Assembly: GCA_002471185.1 (NCBI GenBank)
Contig: DKPL01000057.1
Span: 1-43,940 of the forward strand
Source: Bacteroides sp. UBA7335
Lineage (GTDB): Bacteria; Bacteroidota; Bacteroidia; Bacteroidales; Bacteroidaceae
DNA: 43,940 nucleotides
Direction of reading: 5' to 3'
Part shown: one piece after another, positions 1-9,700 of the stretch
Layout: each line of letters opens with the position of its first letter
How positions within the stretch are numbered: position 1 is the stretch's first letter
Program-made: the position numbers and the translations under genes
Notes under the pieces: generated by a model
Told to the model about the DNA's origin: nothing
Seen by the model: the letters and a program-made list of their open reading frames with translations, nothing else
Database searches by the model: none

Positions 1-146
1 CCTAAACCATCTTGTGGACGCCAGCCTGGTATCCCTCCGTTTCTTGCTCTATATGCAGTCATATCGGGGTCTTCACGCTGCTGAGCTACGACAACTCCAC
101 TTAACGCAAAACAAAACAAGGTTGCAAAAACAGCTATTTTTCTCAT
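1..146 (-). CDS. Secreted protein, N-terminal 48 residues only (gene runs off the window)
   Basis: The reverse strand opens with an ATG at 146-144 and reads to the window edge without a stop. The first 22 or so residues form a classic Sec signal peptide (MRKIAVFATLFCFALSG, then VVVAQQ), followed by a polar stretch containing REDPDMTAYRARNG. The protein is therefore exported, most likely to the periplasm. Too little is present to assign a family. It lies downstream of, and on the same strand as, the GH127-GH141-GH78 block, but a terminator at 280-323 separates it, so it probably has its own promoter within 147-279. Another enzyme of the same locus is a reasonable guess from context only. Confidence 0.7.
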   Translation of the reverse strand, partial: MRKIAVFATLFCFALSGVVVAQQREDPDMTAYRARNGGIPGWRPQDGL

Positions 147-279
147 ATTTTAAACGTTTTAGAATTTAATTATAAGAGAAACAGTCATTAAGTTGATTTA
201 GTTCTATCTACTAAACGTTAAATAATCAAAGACAACCTTCTCATCAGTTCGCAATTTTACTAACTGTGATGTAGTCAAT
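147..279. other. Intergenic leader region with no gene
   Basis: This AT-rich stretch lies between the truncated gene and the terminator and should hold the promoter of the truncated gene. I see no clean TTTG/TAnnTTTG pair. TAAACGTT occurs at 151-158 and again at 222-229; this repeated octamer contains the palindrome AACGTT and could be a regulator half-site or chance. Confidence 0.3.
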
Positions 280-323
280 AAAAAACCTCTCAATCGATTC
301 ACACGCTTGTGAGGACTGAGAGG
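280..323 (-). terminator. Intrinsic terminator after the GH78 gene
   Basis: On the minus strand, arms CCTCTCA (317-323 read in reverse) and TGAGAGG (286-292) close a hairpin with an inner CACA/TGTG stem. It is followed immediately by a run of Ts (the A-run at 280-285 on the plus strand). The hairpin starts about 25 bases after the GH78 stop codon, so the transcript of the GH127-GH141-GH78 block most likely ends here. Confidence 0.8.
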
Positions 324-348
324 CAAACTTACTAAAAACAAAGTATCT

Positions 349-2502
349 TTATTTCACCGGATAATTAAACTTATATTCTTTATCCGGCTCTATTGTTACA
401 GCTTTGCGACCTTGACGAGTAGGTATATATAGTGTTCCTACTCCACCAGACGACTTAACCTTTATCGTTTTGCGGTCCATAAACAGGTAGACTTCGCCAA
501 AAGGAGTAGGCACAGTGCCCTCCATCCATTTCAAGCCACCCAATGTAGGCATGATGTCATAGGTTTGATATCCGGGAGCAGTGGGTTGAACTCCTAAGTA
601 GTATTTTCCCAATAAATAGATAGGGCTAGCTCCCCATGCATGACATAAGCTTTTTCCATAAGGACGACCATACATTGCTAGGTGTTGTTCACCTTTTTCT
701 TCGGGATTATATTTTTCCCAAAAAGAAGTAGCACCTTCATTTAACATTCCACCCCAGTATGCCTTCATCTCTTTCATCACAGCGTCATGTTCGCCAAGAG
801 CGCAAAGAGCTTCTAGTTCATAGAATCGCATATAAGGAGTAGTTATACCCAAAATAGAATCGTTAAGCAACACGCTATTTTTAATGATTTGCTGCTTTTC
901 CGGATTTAGGTAATTGAAAAATGTAGCAAACATATTAGCATATCGAGTCACTGCATCGCTTTGTTGACCATTAACGCGATTATGTACCAATGCTTGTTTT
1001 TCATTACTCCAAAAAGCAGGCTCTAACTTGGCAAACAAGTTTTTTGCCAATTGGTTATATTTACCAGCATCAGTTTTTTCACCGGTGATATCGGCACATA
1101 GAGCCATTGTTTCAAGACTCTTGCAAAGTAACACTTGCTCAAAGGCAAGTTCGCCCTTTTTGTCGAGATAGCCATCTGCCCAATCTACAAATACCCAGTC
1201 ACCAGTCATACCTTCTACCATACCATCTTTGTTGGTACGGCCCAATACGTAGTCCATCATAGTTTGCATACGTGGATAAATCTGTTTCACAAACTGACTA
1301 TCACCACTATATAGGTAATAATCATAAATGCTCAAAAACCAAAAGAAGGTGTAATCCATAATGGTATTTGTGTGACTGGTCACAGGGTCTTTGCCACGTA
1401 GCAGCCAAATGGTGCGCTTCACAGATTCATTGTCAAAAAAGAGGTAATAGTTCATCAAATAGCTTTGAATAGCATCGCCACTCCAAACCCATCGGTCGCG
1501 TTTAATGCCATCGATGAAAAATTCACGTGAGGTAAGGTGCATGGTATATGCTCCAATGTCCCATATTTTATTGAGTTCTTCGTCATTACAACGGAAGGAG
1601 CCTCGATAAGTTAATGGCAGATATTCATATTGCATGGATACCTGATTAACATTAACTCCCGGTTGTGGCACCACATACACATAACGATAAGCTTTACTAT
1701 TGCTTAATGTATAAGATGAGTTTCGAGGTGAAGTCTCATCAAGAGCCAAATCAGTAATGGTATTGGCATTGATAGCTATCTTGTCTAACGTTTCGCAGTA
1801 GCCTTTATCAAGTGCTTCTTCGAGGCTTTCACCGTAGTAGATATCTACATGGCCAACTCCTTGAAGCCCCTCTAATACTAAGTAGCCAAATGTTTCTTTA
1901 CCGAAATCGTAGACTTTGCCATCTGCTTTATCAATTACTGCTATGGGTTGCATGGGTTGACGCGCCAAAGTAAACTGCGAAGGCAGACTAGCTGCATCGT
2001 TAAAGTTCCAGCTACCTGCATCCATATAGACCGTAGCTGAGGTATCGCTTGCTTTACCGCTTTCGTCAATCCATTCTTTATCCTCAAAGGTTACTTTCCA
2101 GCTATTATCCGAATTTATGGTATGGCCTTTGACGTAAATAGTAGGCGGAGTTGCCTGATTCCAAACTTTGATGTTTAAACTATGTTTTCCGGCAGGAATG
2201 ATCATTGTTTTTGGCATGCCAAACTGCAACTTACCATCGAGTTTAACGTTGTATTTACCTTCAGCAGCAATAATTATTTCTTCGGGCTGTGCCAAGTCGA
2301 GTTGCTTGCTAAACTCTACAATGGCATAGTGGCTGTCCGACTTCCAAAAAGGAGGAAAAAAGGCACCACGTTCGGTGCGACGATTGTTCATTTCGTTGCC
2401 CAACCAAATTTCATAATCACCTGGATACCAAATCCAGGTTTGAGAAAACGCAGCACTACTCAACAGTAATCCTGCCATGAGTGTTTTTAATCGGTTTTTC
2501 AT
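349..2502 (-). CDS. Glycoside hydrolase family 78 alpha-L-rhamnosidase, motif-variant
   Basis: This 717-residue exported protein has a signal peptide with likely cleavage after residue 20 (SAAFS). Residues about 25-300 are beta-sandwich-like and include a DFGKETFGYLVLEG segment typical of GH78; residues about 305-650 are the (alpha/alpha)6 catalytic domain. The usual catalytic block is present as DGIKRDRWVWSGD at 331-343. This differs from the more common DCPQRxERxxWxGD form and lacks the Glu that normally acts as general acid, although DGxKRDR variants occur in the family. GH78 enzymes invert and remove terminal alpha-L-rhamnose. RG-II has several rhamnose linkages in its side chains, and I cannot tell which is the target. 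It is the last gene of the GH127-GH141-GH78 block, 14 bp after GH141, and is probably periplasmic. Confidence 0.9.
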   Translation of the reverse strand: MKNRLKTLMAGLLLSSAAFSQTWIWYPGDYEIWLGNEMNNRRTERGAFFPPFWKSDSHYAIVEFSKQLDLAQPEEIIIAAEGKYNVKLDGKLQFGMPKTMIIPAGKHSLNIKVWNQATPPTIYVKGHTINSDNSWKVTFEDKEWIDESGKASDTSATVYMDAGSWNFNDAASLPSQFTLARQPMQPIAVIDKADGKVYDFGKETFGYLVLEGLQGVGHVDIYYGESLEEALDKGYCETLDKIAINANTITDLALDETSPRNSSYTLSNSKAYRYVYVVPQPGVNVNQVSMQYEYLPLTYRGSFRCNDEELNKIWDIGAYTMHLTSREFFIDGIKRDRWVWSGDAIQSYLMNYYLFFDNESVKRTIWLLRGKDPVTSHTNTIMDYTFFWFLSIYDYYLYSGDSQFVKQIYPRMQTMMDYVLGRTNKDGMVEGMTGDWVFVDWADGYLDKKGELAFEQVLLCKSLETMALCADITGEKTDAGKYNQLAKNLFAKLEPAFWSNEKQALVHNRVNGQQSDAVTRYANMFATFFNYLNPEKQQIIKNSVLLNDSILGITTPYMRFYELEALCALGEHDAVMKEMKAYWGGMLNEGATSFWEKYNPEEKGEQHLAMYGRPYGKSLCHAWGASPIYLLGKYYLGVQPTAPGYQTYDIMPTLGGLKWMEGTVPTPFGEVYLFMDRKTIKVKSSGGVGTLYIPTRQGRKAVTIEPDKEYKFNYPVK

Positions 2503-2516
2503 CTCGATATTTTTCG

Positions 2517-4346
2517 TTATTTCATTTGTACTAATCGTGGCAATGGCTTTTTCAATCCGGCATTCGACTTTATGCTATCATTGACCATAGGACCATTGTT
2601 GACCCAATTATTGCAAGGCCCATTGGCATTTTGCAAAAACTTTTCTCCTTCAGTCCAGTTATCTTTTACAGTGATAAAGGCCGAACCTTCATCAGTATAA
2701 AGATAGAACCAATGATTGGGGTCGTGAACGTAAGAGGGAGTGTAGATGCTATGCACATAGTTTTGGGTAATGAACGATTTGGGCTGTGCACCTAAGGTGT
2801 AGATACCCGCTACATCATACATGTGTTTACCATATTTATGGATGTGGTTGCGATGAACCTCATTGTTACGCATACAGTTGACGGTAGAGGTCCATCCCCA
2901 CCCTAAGCTGATGCCTGAGTAAGAAACATCGCTGATATCATTGTGGGTGATGTGTATGCCTTTGGCATATCCCGAAAGAATGCCCACTGTACCCCAATCT
3001 TCGTTTGTAACATTTTGAATGATGTTGTTGGTTATGGTCAGGTTAGAACATACTTCACGCTGGTCAGCAGGGTCGTAAGGCAAATGAGTTTCGTGTGCAG
3101 CAGGACTAAAGCTCCCCACCACAATGGCATTTCCGCCAATATCTGTAAACAGACAATCTTCGATAATGCCCCCGTGTGTGCCCCACTCATAATCTACCCC
3201 CGAAGATGCCAAATGCTCAAAACGACAACCGATGAAATCGATGTTGTTGGCGGCATTTACAGTGACGGCTGCTGCCGGACGTCCTAACCATCCTTGGTTG
3301 TCGAGTTTATGATTGCGATCGGGACGAATCATCTGTGGACGAAGTTTATAACCATCGGTAAGATACATACCTGCTTGCAAAGGCACATGCCCCTGCAAAG
3401 AAGGACGCATCCAAGTGGTGTAGGCAAAGTCTACTTGCTCAAAGCGTACATTTTCTACCGGACGATCGAGTGTACCTAACACCTGTACTAAGGTTTCTGT
3501 AGCTGGTGCAATGGCAGTTTGTATGGTTTCGCCCTTGCGAGGGTAATAATAGATTTTGCGTGTTTCTACATCAAGATACCACTCACCTGGTTCATCAAGA
3601 AGCTCTATGGCATTGGTAAGGTAGAAGGCAGAATTGTGACCGGTAGTAGTTACCATAGGACGAGGCCAAGGATGCTCAAACTGAATGCGGCTTTCAGGTT
3701 GATGAAAGCGAACCGCTGCACTGTCGCCATGAATGTCGATAGACTTGATGCGCAGGTTGGCTATGCACCACATTTCGTGCAATACCATTTCGGCATGTTT
3801 GGCCTTTGCTATTTTGCGAACTGCACTCGTAGGAACCCACAATATTTCATTGGCAGCATCGTTGTTGATGATGCGGTTCATCTGTTCAAAATCGGCTACG
3901 TCGCGTGCTCTAACGGCCTTATGCCCATTGATATATAGTTGTCTAAACTCTAACGAGCGTCCATTAAACATGGGTGCATCGGCTACATAGTATTTGCCCT
4001 GTTTCTTCCAATTATTGATGGATACTCCACCGCTAATAATGGCATCTCCGGCAGATTTAATGATGGTAGGCGAAGTAGATGTGCCGCTATCTTCAGGACG
4101 AACAAAAAGAGGCTCGTAAACAAAATGATTGCCCGACTCTAAGAATATGGTCACCCCATTGGCAATGCTAGGATCGTTGAGGCGACGAAGTTCGCGCGCT
4201 TGTCTCAAAGCAGCCGTTAGCGTTGCTTTAGGCTCTAACTTGGTGCCTGAGTTTTTATCATTTCCCGTGGGAGATACATACACTTGGGCAGCTTGTAGCA
4301 GGCAAACATTTAGCAAAAGGCTACCTATAAATAGAATTCTTTTCAT
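2517..4346 (-). CDS. Glycoside hydrolase family 141, predicted alpha-L-fucosidase of RG-II
   Basis: This 609-residue protein starts with a signal peptide (to about residue 20). It then shows the right-handed parallel beta-helix pattern: VYVSPTGNDKNSGT at the N-terminus and, in the C-terminal half, repeated N-x-I-x-x-N rungs such as LTITNNIIQNV and GIHITHNDISDV. Conserved patches include SSGVDYEWGTHGG and YTDEGSAF. The overall layout and length match GH141, whose characterised RG-II member (B. thetaiotaomicron BT1002, from memory) is an alpha-L-fucosidase. A generic beta-helix polysaccharide enzyme is the alternative, but the GH127/GH78 neighbours favour GH141. It follows GH127 after a 168-bp gap containing a large inverted repeat and is 14 bp before GH78. 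Confidence 0.82.
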   Translation of the reverse strand: MKRILFIGSLLLNVCLLQAAQVYVSPTGNDKNSGTKLEPKATLTAALRQARELRRLNDPSIANGVTIFLESGNHFVYEPLFVRPEDSGTSTSPTIIKSAGDAIISGGVSINNWKKQGKYYVADAPMFNGRSLEFRQLYINGHKAVRARDVADFEQMNRIINNDAANEILWVPTSAVRKIAKAKHAEMVLHEMWCIANLRIKSIDIHGDSAAVRFHQPESRIQFEHPWPRPMVTTTGHNSAFYLTNAIELLDEPGEWYLDVETRKIYYYPRKGETIQTAIAPATETLVQVLGTLDRPVENVRFEQVDFAYTTWMRPSLQGHVPLQAGMYLTDGYKLRPQMIRPDRNHKLDNQGWLGRPAAAVTVNAANNIDFIGCRFEHLASSGVDYEWGTHGGIIEDCLFTDIGGNAIVVGSFSPAAHETHLPYDPADQREVCSNLTITNNIIQNVTNEDWGTVGILSGYAKGIHITHNDISDVSYSGISLGWGWTSTVNCMRNNEVHRNHIHKYGKHMYDVAGIYTLGAQPKSFITQNYVHSIYTPSYVHDPNHWFYLYTDEGSAFITVKDNWTEGEKFLQNANGPCNNWVNNGPMVNDSIKSNAGLKKPLPRLVQMK

Positions 4347-4514
4347 TTGAATAATCTATGCGTAATTAGTTTTTAATAAATATCGTTTCTTATAATGTTG
4401 TTGTCAAGTGACAAACTCTTATGATGCTATTAAATTGTGCAGCATCATTACTGACTTTATTCACTATGACAACATCAATCAGAAACGCATTTTTTTTAGG
4501 AAAGAGGTAACAGA
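4347..4514 (-). repeat. Intergenic nested inverted repeat between GH127 and GH141
   Basis: The gap inside the GH127-GH141-GH78 block holds two nested inverted repeats. The outer arms are TGTTGTCA (4399-4406) and TGACAACA (4467-4474). The inner arms are ATGATGCT (4421-4428) and AGCATCAT (4441-4448), with a 12-base loop. No T-run follows on the minus strand, so it does not look like a simple terminator. It could be an mRNA-processing or stabilising hairpin that uncouples expression of GH127 from the two downstream genes, or a protein-binding site. Confidence 0.5.
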
Positions 4515-6611
4515 TTAGCGTGTCAACGGCATCCAAACTGTCATTTCGGCCTTTCCGCGATTGCCCCATGCGTAGTAAGGAATCAACCTAACCGTTACGA
4601 GTTGATCGGCTTTGCTCACCTCGCGATAAAGTGTGTTTTGCCATGAACCATTGTTGGCCAAACGAGCCACACCTTCTAAAGCAACAATCGGGCTACCTTC
4701 TATCTGAATTTTGCGAGGAGTAAGTTCGATGTTAGCAGGAATCAAAACATCATCAATACGTTTTCCACCTTCGATGTCTATGCTTTCGAGACAATAAATT
4801 AGTGGTCCGCGTTTCACTACAACTTGGTTACGAATTTCTTCGGCTAACGGATGAGCCTCAAGCAGTTTAACGGGCATATCCATCACCCACTCTATCACAT
4901 CACCTTTTTGCCAAATGCGATTGACCTCTGCATAGGTATTGGCACTCCACTCACCTTGCACAGGCTGACCATTGACGGTCAAAGTGGCCTGATTACACCA
5001 TTCAGGAACTCGCAAATAGATGGTAAATGACTTTTTGGCCGATTTTTTTGGAGTTTCACTGATGGTTAGTTTCACTGCACCATCCCAAGGATAATTGGTA
5101 GATTGTATAATGCCTACTTTACCTACCCCTTCAATATTGGTTTTAAGTGTGTTTGCGCCATATAAGTGACACCACAAAGCTTTATCAGAAACGGTGTAAG
5201 CATAGTTTTGTGCTTGACAAATGGTGCGAAGCGTATTGGGAGGACAGCAGAAGCAGCTGATATATTCGGTACGCTCTTTAGGCCAACGCAGCGTATAGGG
5301 CAAATCGTGGCTGATGCGCAAAGGGTTGGTGTAGAAGTATTTTTTTCCGTCCAGACTCACCCCACTAAGCACACTGTTGTATAGTGCTGTTTCAACGATA
5401 TCTGCATATTTAGCATCACCTGTTGTGGTAAGCATGCGCCAATTGAAAAGCATATTACCAATGTTGGCACAGGTTTCGTTGTGTGCCGTGCTATTAGGCA
5501 ACTGATAAGGGCGGCCATAACTTTGATGCACCTTCTGAATGCTATCTGGCTCATAATTGGTACCATCGGGCGAGGTACCATCATACAAAGCACCACAAGC
5601 TCCGGTGATGTACATCTTGCGATTGACAATATCATTCCAGATACTGGTGAGATTTTTCATCAACTGCTCTTCGCCAGTTTCGGTATACACATCGGCCACT
5701 CCCGCATATAGATAGTTAGAGCGTACGGCATGTCCCATGGCATTGTATTGATCGCGAAAAGGAACACGGTCTTGATTATCGTCAGTACCATTTTCAACCA
5801 TCCCACGAATGTTGATAAGGTTTTGAGAAAGCTCCAAATAACGTGGATTTCTGGTAGCACGATACATCTCGACTACCCCCATATAGTGCGAAGGACAAAT
5901 AGCATTGCGAGCCAACTCAGCCGAAGCGGTCTCATAGAAGTGACATAAGAAGTCGGTGGCTTTGACTGCTACATCAAACAAGGTATTTTTGCCCGTTGCA
6001 CGCTTATGCACAATACCGGCCATCATTAGATGACCAAGGTTATAGGTCTCAAAATTTAATCGATTAGCAAATGCTCCCTTCTCATCTTCGGCTCCTACTT
6101 TTGTACCAACTACCGTTTGAGGTGCATTAGAGTGAGTATCAACTCCTCGATTTTTCTCATCAATAATAACTGGTGTGTGAATATATCCATCAGCACGTTG
6201 TGCCTTTACCACATGATCTACAAAGTGGTCCATCAGTTTATCTAACTCCGGATTTTTATTTACGGCATAAATAGAAGCAACCCCTTCAAACCACTTGTAC
6301 ATATCGCCATCGTGAAAAGGAGGCCCCCAATGATTGCCATCGCAAACTCCGGCAGCTATTTCGAAATTACGAAAACCGTGCGAAATTTCAGGAGAGTTCC
6401 AAGTATTCCACATACTCTGCAACGAAGTATTACTATATACATCAAATCGATCACCCCAAAAGCCATCGGTCCAACACACTGCATCAATCGGAGTGTTTGC
6501 CATCTTAGCATATTGACTTTTACTAGTATCGGTAAGCCCATTAGATTGAGCAAATAAACCTCCGGTTAACGAAGCAGAGGCAAGTAGTAACGTAATCTTT
6601 AGACGCTTCAT
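4515..6611 (-). CDS. Glycoside hydrolase family 127, Cys/Zn-type; predicted RG-II aceric-acid hydrolase or beta-L-arabinofuranosidase
   Basis: The start was placed at 6611 because the next 22 residues (MKRLKITLLLASASLTGGLFAQ, quoted here only as the leader) form a signal peptide; a longer frame reaches 6680 but adds a leader without export character. The 698-residue product carries the GH127 metal/nucleophile signature: NETCAN (Glu379, Cys381) and CFCCPPN (Cys455, Cys456). In GH127 these cysteines bind zinc and one is the nucleophile. Family members remove beta-L-arabinofuranose, and an RG-II locus member (BT1003, from memory) removes L-aceric acid, which is the favoured role here by synteny with GH141. 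It is the first gene of its block: a terminator at 6700-6737 isolates it from the upstream gene, so a promoter should lie in 6612-6699. Confidence 0.88.
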   Translation of the reverse strand: MKRLKITLLLASASLTGGLFAQSNGLTDTSKSQYAKMANTPIDAVCWTDGFWGDRFDVYSNTSLQSMWNTWNSPEISHGFRNFEIAAGVCDGNHWGPPFHDGDMYKWFEGVASIYAVNKNPELDKLMDHFVDHVVKAQRADGYIHTPVIIDEKNRGVDTHSNAPQTVVGTKVGAEDEKGAFANRLNFETYNLGHLMMAGIVHKRATGKNTLFDVAVKATDFLCHFYETASAELARNAICPSHYMGVVEMYRATRNPRYLELSQNLINIRGMVENGTDDNQDRVPFRDQYNAMGHAVRSNYLYAGVADVYTETGEEQLMKNLTSIWNDIVNRKMYITGACGALYDGTSPDGTNYEPDSIQKVHQSYGRPYQLPNSTAHNETCANIGNMLFNWRMLTTTGDAKYADIVETALYNSVLSGVSLDGKKYFYTNPLRISHDLPYTLRWPKERTEYISCFCCPPNTLRTICQAQNYAYTVSDKALWCHLYGANTLKTNIEGVGKVGIIQSTNYPWDGAVKLTISETPKKSAKKSFTIYLRVPEWCNQATLTVNGQPVQGEWSANTYAEVNRIWQKGDVIEWVMDMPVKLLEAHPLAEEIRNQVVVKRGPLIYCLESIDIEGGKRIDDVLIPANIELTPRKIQIEGSPIVALEGVARLANNGSWQNTLYREVSKADQLVTVRLIPYYAWGNRGKAEMTVWMPLTR

Positions 6612-6628
6612 CTTGTCGTTTTTAATAG

Positions 6629-6656
6629 TTATCAATTCTTTTAGAAAAGACGATAA
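6629..6656. promoter_or_regulatory. Short dyad in the presumed GH127 promoter/leader
   Basis: Arms TTATC (6629-6633) and GATAA (6652-6656) enclose TCTTTT-AG-AAAAGA (6637-6650). The dyad is 18-45 bases upstream of the GH127 start in a short region that must contain the promoter. It could be a leader hairpin or an operator; no clear TAnnTTTG box is visible. Confidence 0.3.
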
Positions 6657-6699
6657 GCAGGACTGTTTGTACTCAACCAACCAGACACATCTAATGACT

Positions 6700-6737
6700 A
6701 AAAAACAAAGCGGACTTTCATTTTGAAAGTCCGCTTT
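6700..6737 (-). terminator. Strong intrinsic terminator after the GH78-sialidase-like gene
   Basis: A perfect 14-bp stem (6707-6720 with 6724-6737) has a 3-base loop and GC-rich core GCGGAC/GTCCGC. On the minus strand it is followed by GTTTTTT (plus-strand A-run at 6700-6705). It starts 20 bases after the stop codon at 6758, so it ends the GH95-GH105-GH140-GH78 transcript. Confidence 0.92.
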
Positions 6738-6757
6738 GCAATGAGCCCTCCGGTAGA

Positions 6758-9700
6758 CTATTTATTGAGATCAATTACTGCATGCTTAATGCGCTGACGA
6801 CGCCAAGTATAAATTGCATGAAGTTTACCATCTTTGGTTTGTATTATACCCGGATATGAATATTGACTGATGGGAGAATCTTCTAATGTCACTAGATGTT
6901 GCCAGTTTATACCATCCTCAGACACAGCAATAGAAAGAGGTGTGCGAGGACCCTTAGGTGTACCAGGAAGTGTCTCGAAATTATTGTAAATCAAGACATG
7001 ACGGCCATCCTTCAAGGTAACCGCATCAGTGCCTGATTGATTATTGATTACATCAGACAGCGCAACCTTGCTCCAGCTATCGCCATTGTCAGAGCTCCAT
7101 GAAGTAGCCAACTTACCATTACGCGTGCGAGCAAGCACCTGCAAACGCCCATCCTTATGCTTCAATATACTCGGCTGAATGGCATAAATCGGTTTCAATT
7201 CATCGCCAACAATTTTTTCACCACCCTCTTGATCGTCTTCATTCAAGTTAGACTGCTTACGAAGAATAGTAGGAACATTCAACTCAGCATCAAGTGGACC
7301 TACCATCTTCCATGTTTTGCCTTGATCGTCGGATATTTCAAAATGAATTCGCCATCCCATCTTGCCTTCGGTACTCGAAGGTGCAATGATGCGACCGTTG
7401 ATATATTCGGGTTTATTCTTAACAGGGCCTAAAAATCCTTGAGGAAGGGCTTCACGTTTGCTCCACGTTTTACCACCATCTTTAGAACGAACCAACCACC
7501 CGGTCCAATCACCTACATTAGTACCTATTTTGTAGAATAAGATTAAATCGCCACCGGGAATCTGAAACAATACAGGATTCCAACAAGCTTTACGACGTGC
7601 TGTAGCTGTATCTCCCTCAAAGGTGATGGCTATAGGACCGGCATTAGCACGAGTTGTATTTTCTGTAATCCCAGACAAACCGGCAATCTTGACTTGCGGA
7701 TCGTCTAAGCTAAACACGCCATCGGCAGCTAGATAAGGAATCGTCCACTGATTAGCACCTTTGGGCTTACGCGAAACCCAGATAACACAGTCGGGGTTGC
7801 GCTCTTTAGTACCACCAAAATAAGCCGAAACCAAATCGCCATTGGGTAATTCAACAATTGTAGAGCTATGACACTCTGGAAAACCCGATTCTTCGTACAA
7901 GAACTCATCCGTCACAATCTTGCCATCTTTAGTAGGCATATCCACTTTAAAATGATAATTACCCGACCCTATTTGCTCTACCTTACCGTTAGGCAAATGA
8001 ACTTCGGCTGTAGTATTGGCAGGTATTGAAACCTCCCAATCGAGTTTCTGCAAATCTTTAGACCAACGGCTCACTACTTGACCATAAGGAGTCATATACG
8101 AAGCATCTACATTACTCAAATCTTGAATCTCAAAGTTAGGCTTCATCACAATGTGTTTGAATGCTATTTGCTTGCGGTCACTGCGAATACCACCTAAATT
8201 CTCATAATACCATGCCAACAGATCGCCTAGCAACATCACATGGTTACCACTGTTCATTTTAGGGCTAGCGGTATTTCCATTCCAAAGCTCCCAGATGGTA
8301 GTAGCACCTTGTTTAGCCATGTAACCATACGAAGGATAGGTATCATTTGAAGCCAACAAGAAAGCAACATCAGCAAAACCTTTACGAGAGAGTTCGCGCA
8401 TAATCCATTGCTGTCCAATCACCCCACTACTTACGTGGCCTTTATTGGTTGTAATAATTGTATTCACTACATTCTTTACCACATCATCACGATACTCTTG
8501 TGGTACAAGCCCGAAAGCAAGAGGTAGAATATTTGCAGTTACAGTGTTGTTACCGTAGAACACGCTATCAGGGAATAAAACATGTCCCGGACGTGGAGAG
8601 GTTCCTTGTTTCACAGTCAAGAACTTCTTGTTGAAAGCATCCTTCATCTGATGCTCCATATTTTTCCACATCTCTTTATCCTCATCAAGACCTTGAATCT
8701 CGGCAAAGCGGTGCATTGTTTGAAGCATCTTCAAATAATAAGCAGTGGCTATCAATGCCCCCTCCGTTTGACGAGCAGGGTCTTTACTATGTATCAATTC
8801 TAAAGACTCAGGAGGTACACACCAATCACCATATTTATCTTTAGTAATAATCATCTCTGGTGTCATATACTCATCGCGCATATGGTTCAACCAACGCTTC
8901 ATGTTAGGATAGTGCTTCTCGATAGGAGCCTTATTACCATATTGTGTATAAAGCATATCACAAATAATAGGTAAGGAAGCTGGCCAAGTCATATTATCAG
9001 AATAATAATTCCAATATGCCGGAGCCACATCTGGAATACATCCATCCTCACGTTGAGCCTCACAGATATCATTTACCCATTTCGCATAGAGAGGGCCATT
9101 ACCAAATAAATAGCTCTCGCCCCAAGTACCCTGCACACGATCGCCCAACCACGGTTGACGCTCGTTACGTTGCGGACAATCAACAGGCATTCCTTTGTAG
9201 TTGCCTAAAATACCCCACCACGCATTTTGATAAACTTGATTTAGCACATTGTTAGAAGAAGTAAATGCGCCTAAGTTTTCCATTTCATCACTAATAACCT
9301 CTCCTACAAAATCATCCACCTTAGGATTAGGGTAACCATCGACCTCAACATAGCGAAAGCCATGATAAACAAAACGTGGAGACCAATATTTGCCAGCATC
9401 TTTACCATTGCTAACATAAGTATCAGTCACTCGTGCATCACGTAGGTTCTCGACATATAGATTTCCATCAGGCTGAAGCAATTCAGCAAAACGAAGACGA
9501 ATAGTATCACCTGAAGCAACATTTGGAAGTTCCATCTTTATCCAGCCAACCATATTTTGCCCCATATCCAAAATATATTTATCGCCCACCTTCATGATTG
9601 ATTGAGGTTGAATAGTCTGAACAACTTTCATATTGGGAGACATTGCCCCATGAAGCGTCCCTGATGGAATAGCCACACGCTGAGCAGGCTTCCAATCACT

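Noticed and set aside
6612..6680. Upstream start for GH127
   Set aside because: Would bury the signal peptide 23 residues inside the protein.
7000..7900. Sialidase-like domain as a true Neu5Ac sialidase
   Set aside because: No host-glycan genes nearby; fusion to GH78 in an RG-II locus points to a plant ulosonic acid instead.
9490..9600. Possible frameshift or gene split inside the 1300-residue fusion
   Set aside because: The frame is continuous from signal peptide through both domains, with linker residues about 880-912 reading smoothly.
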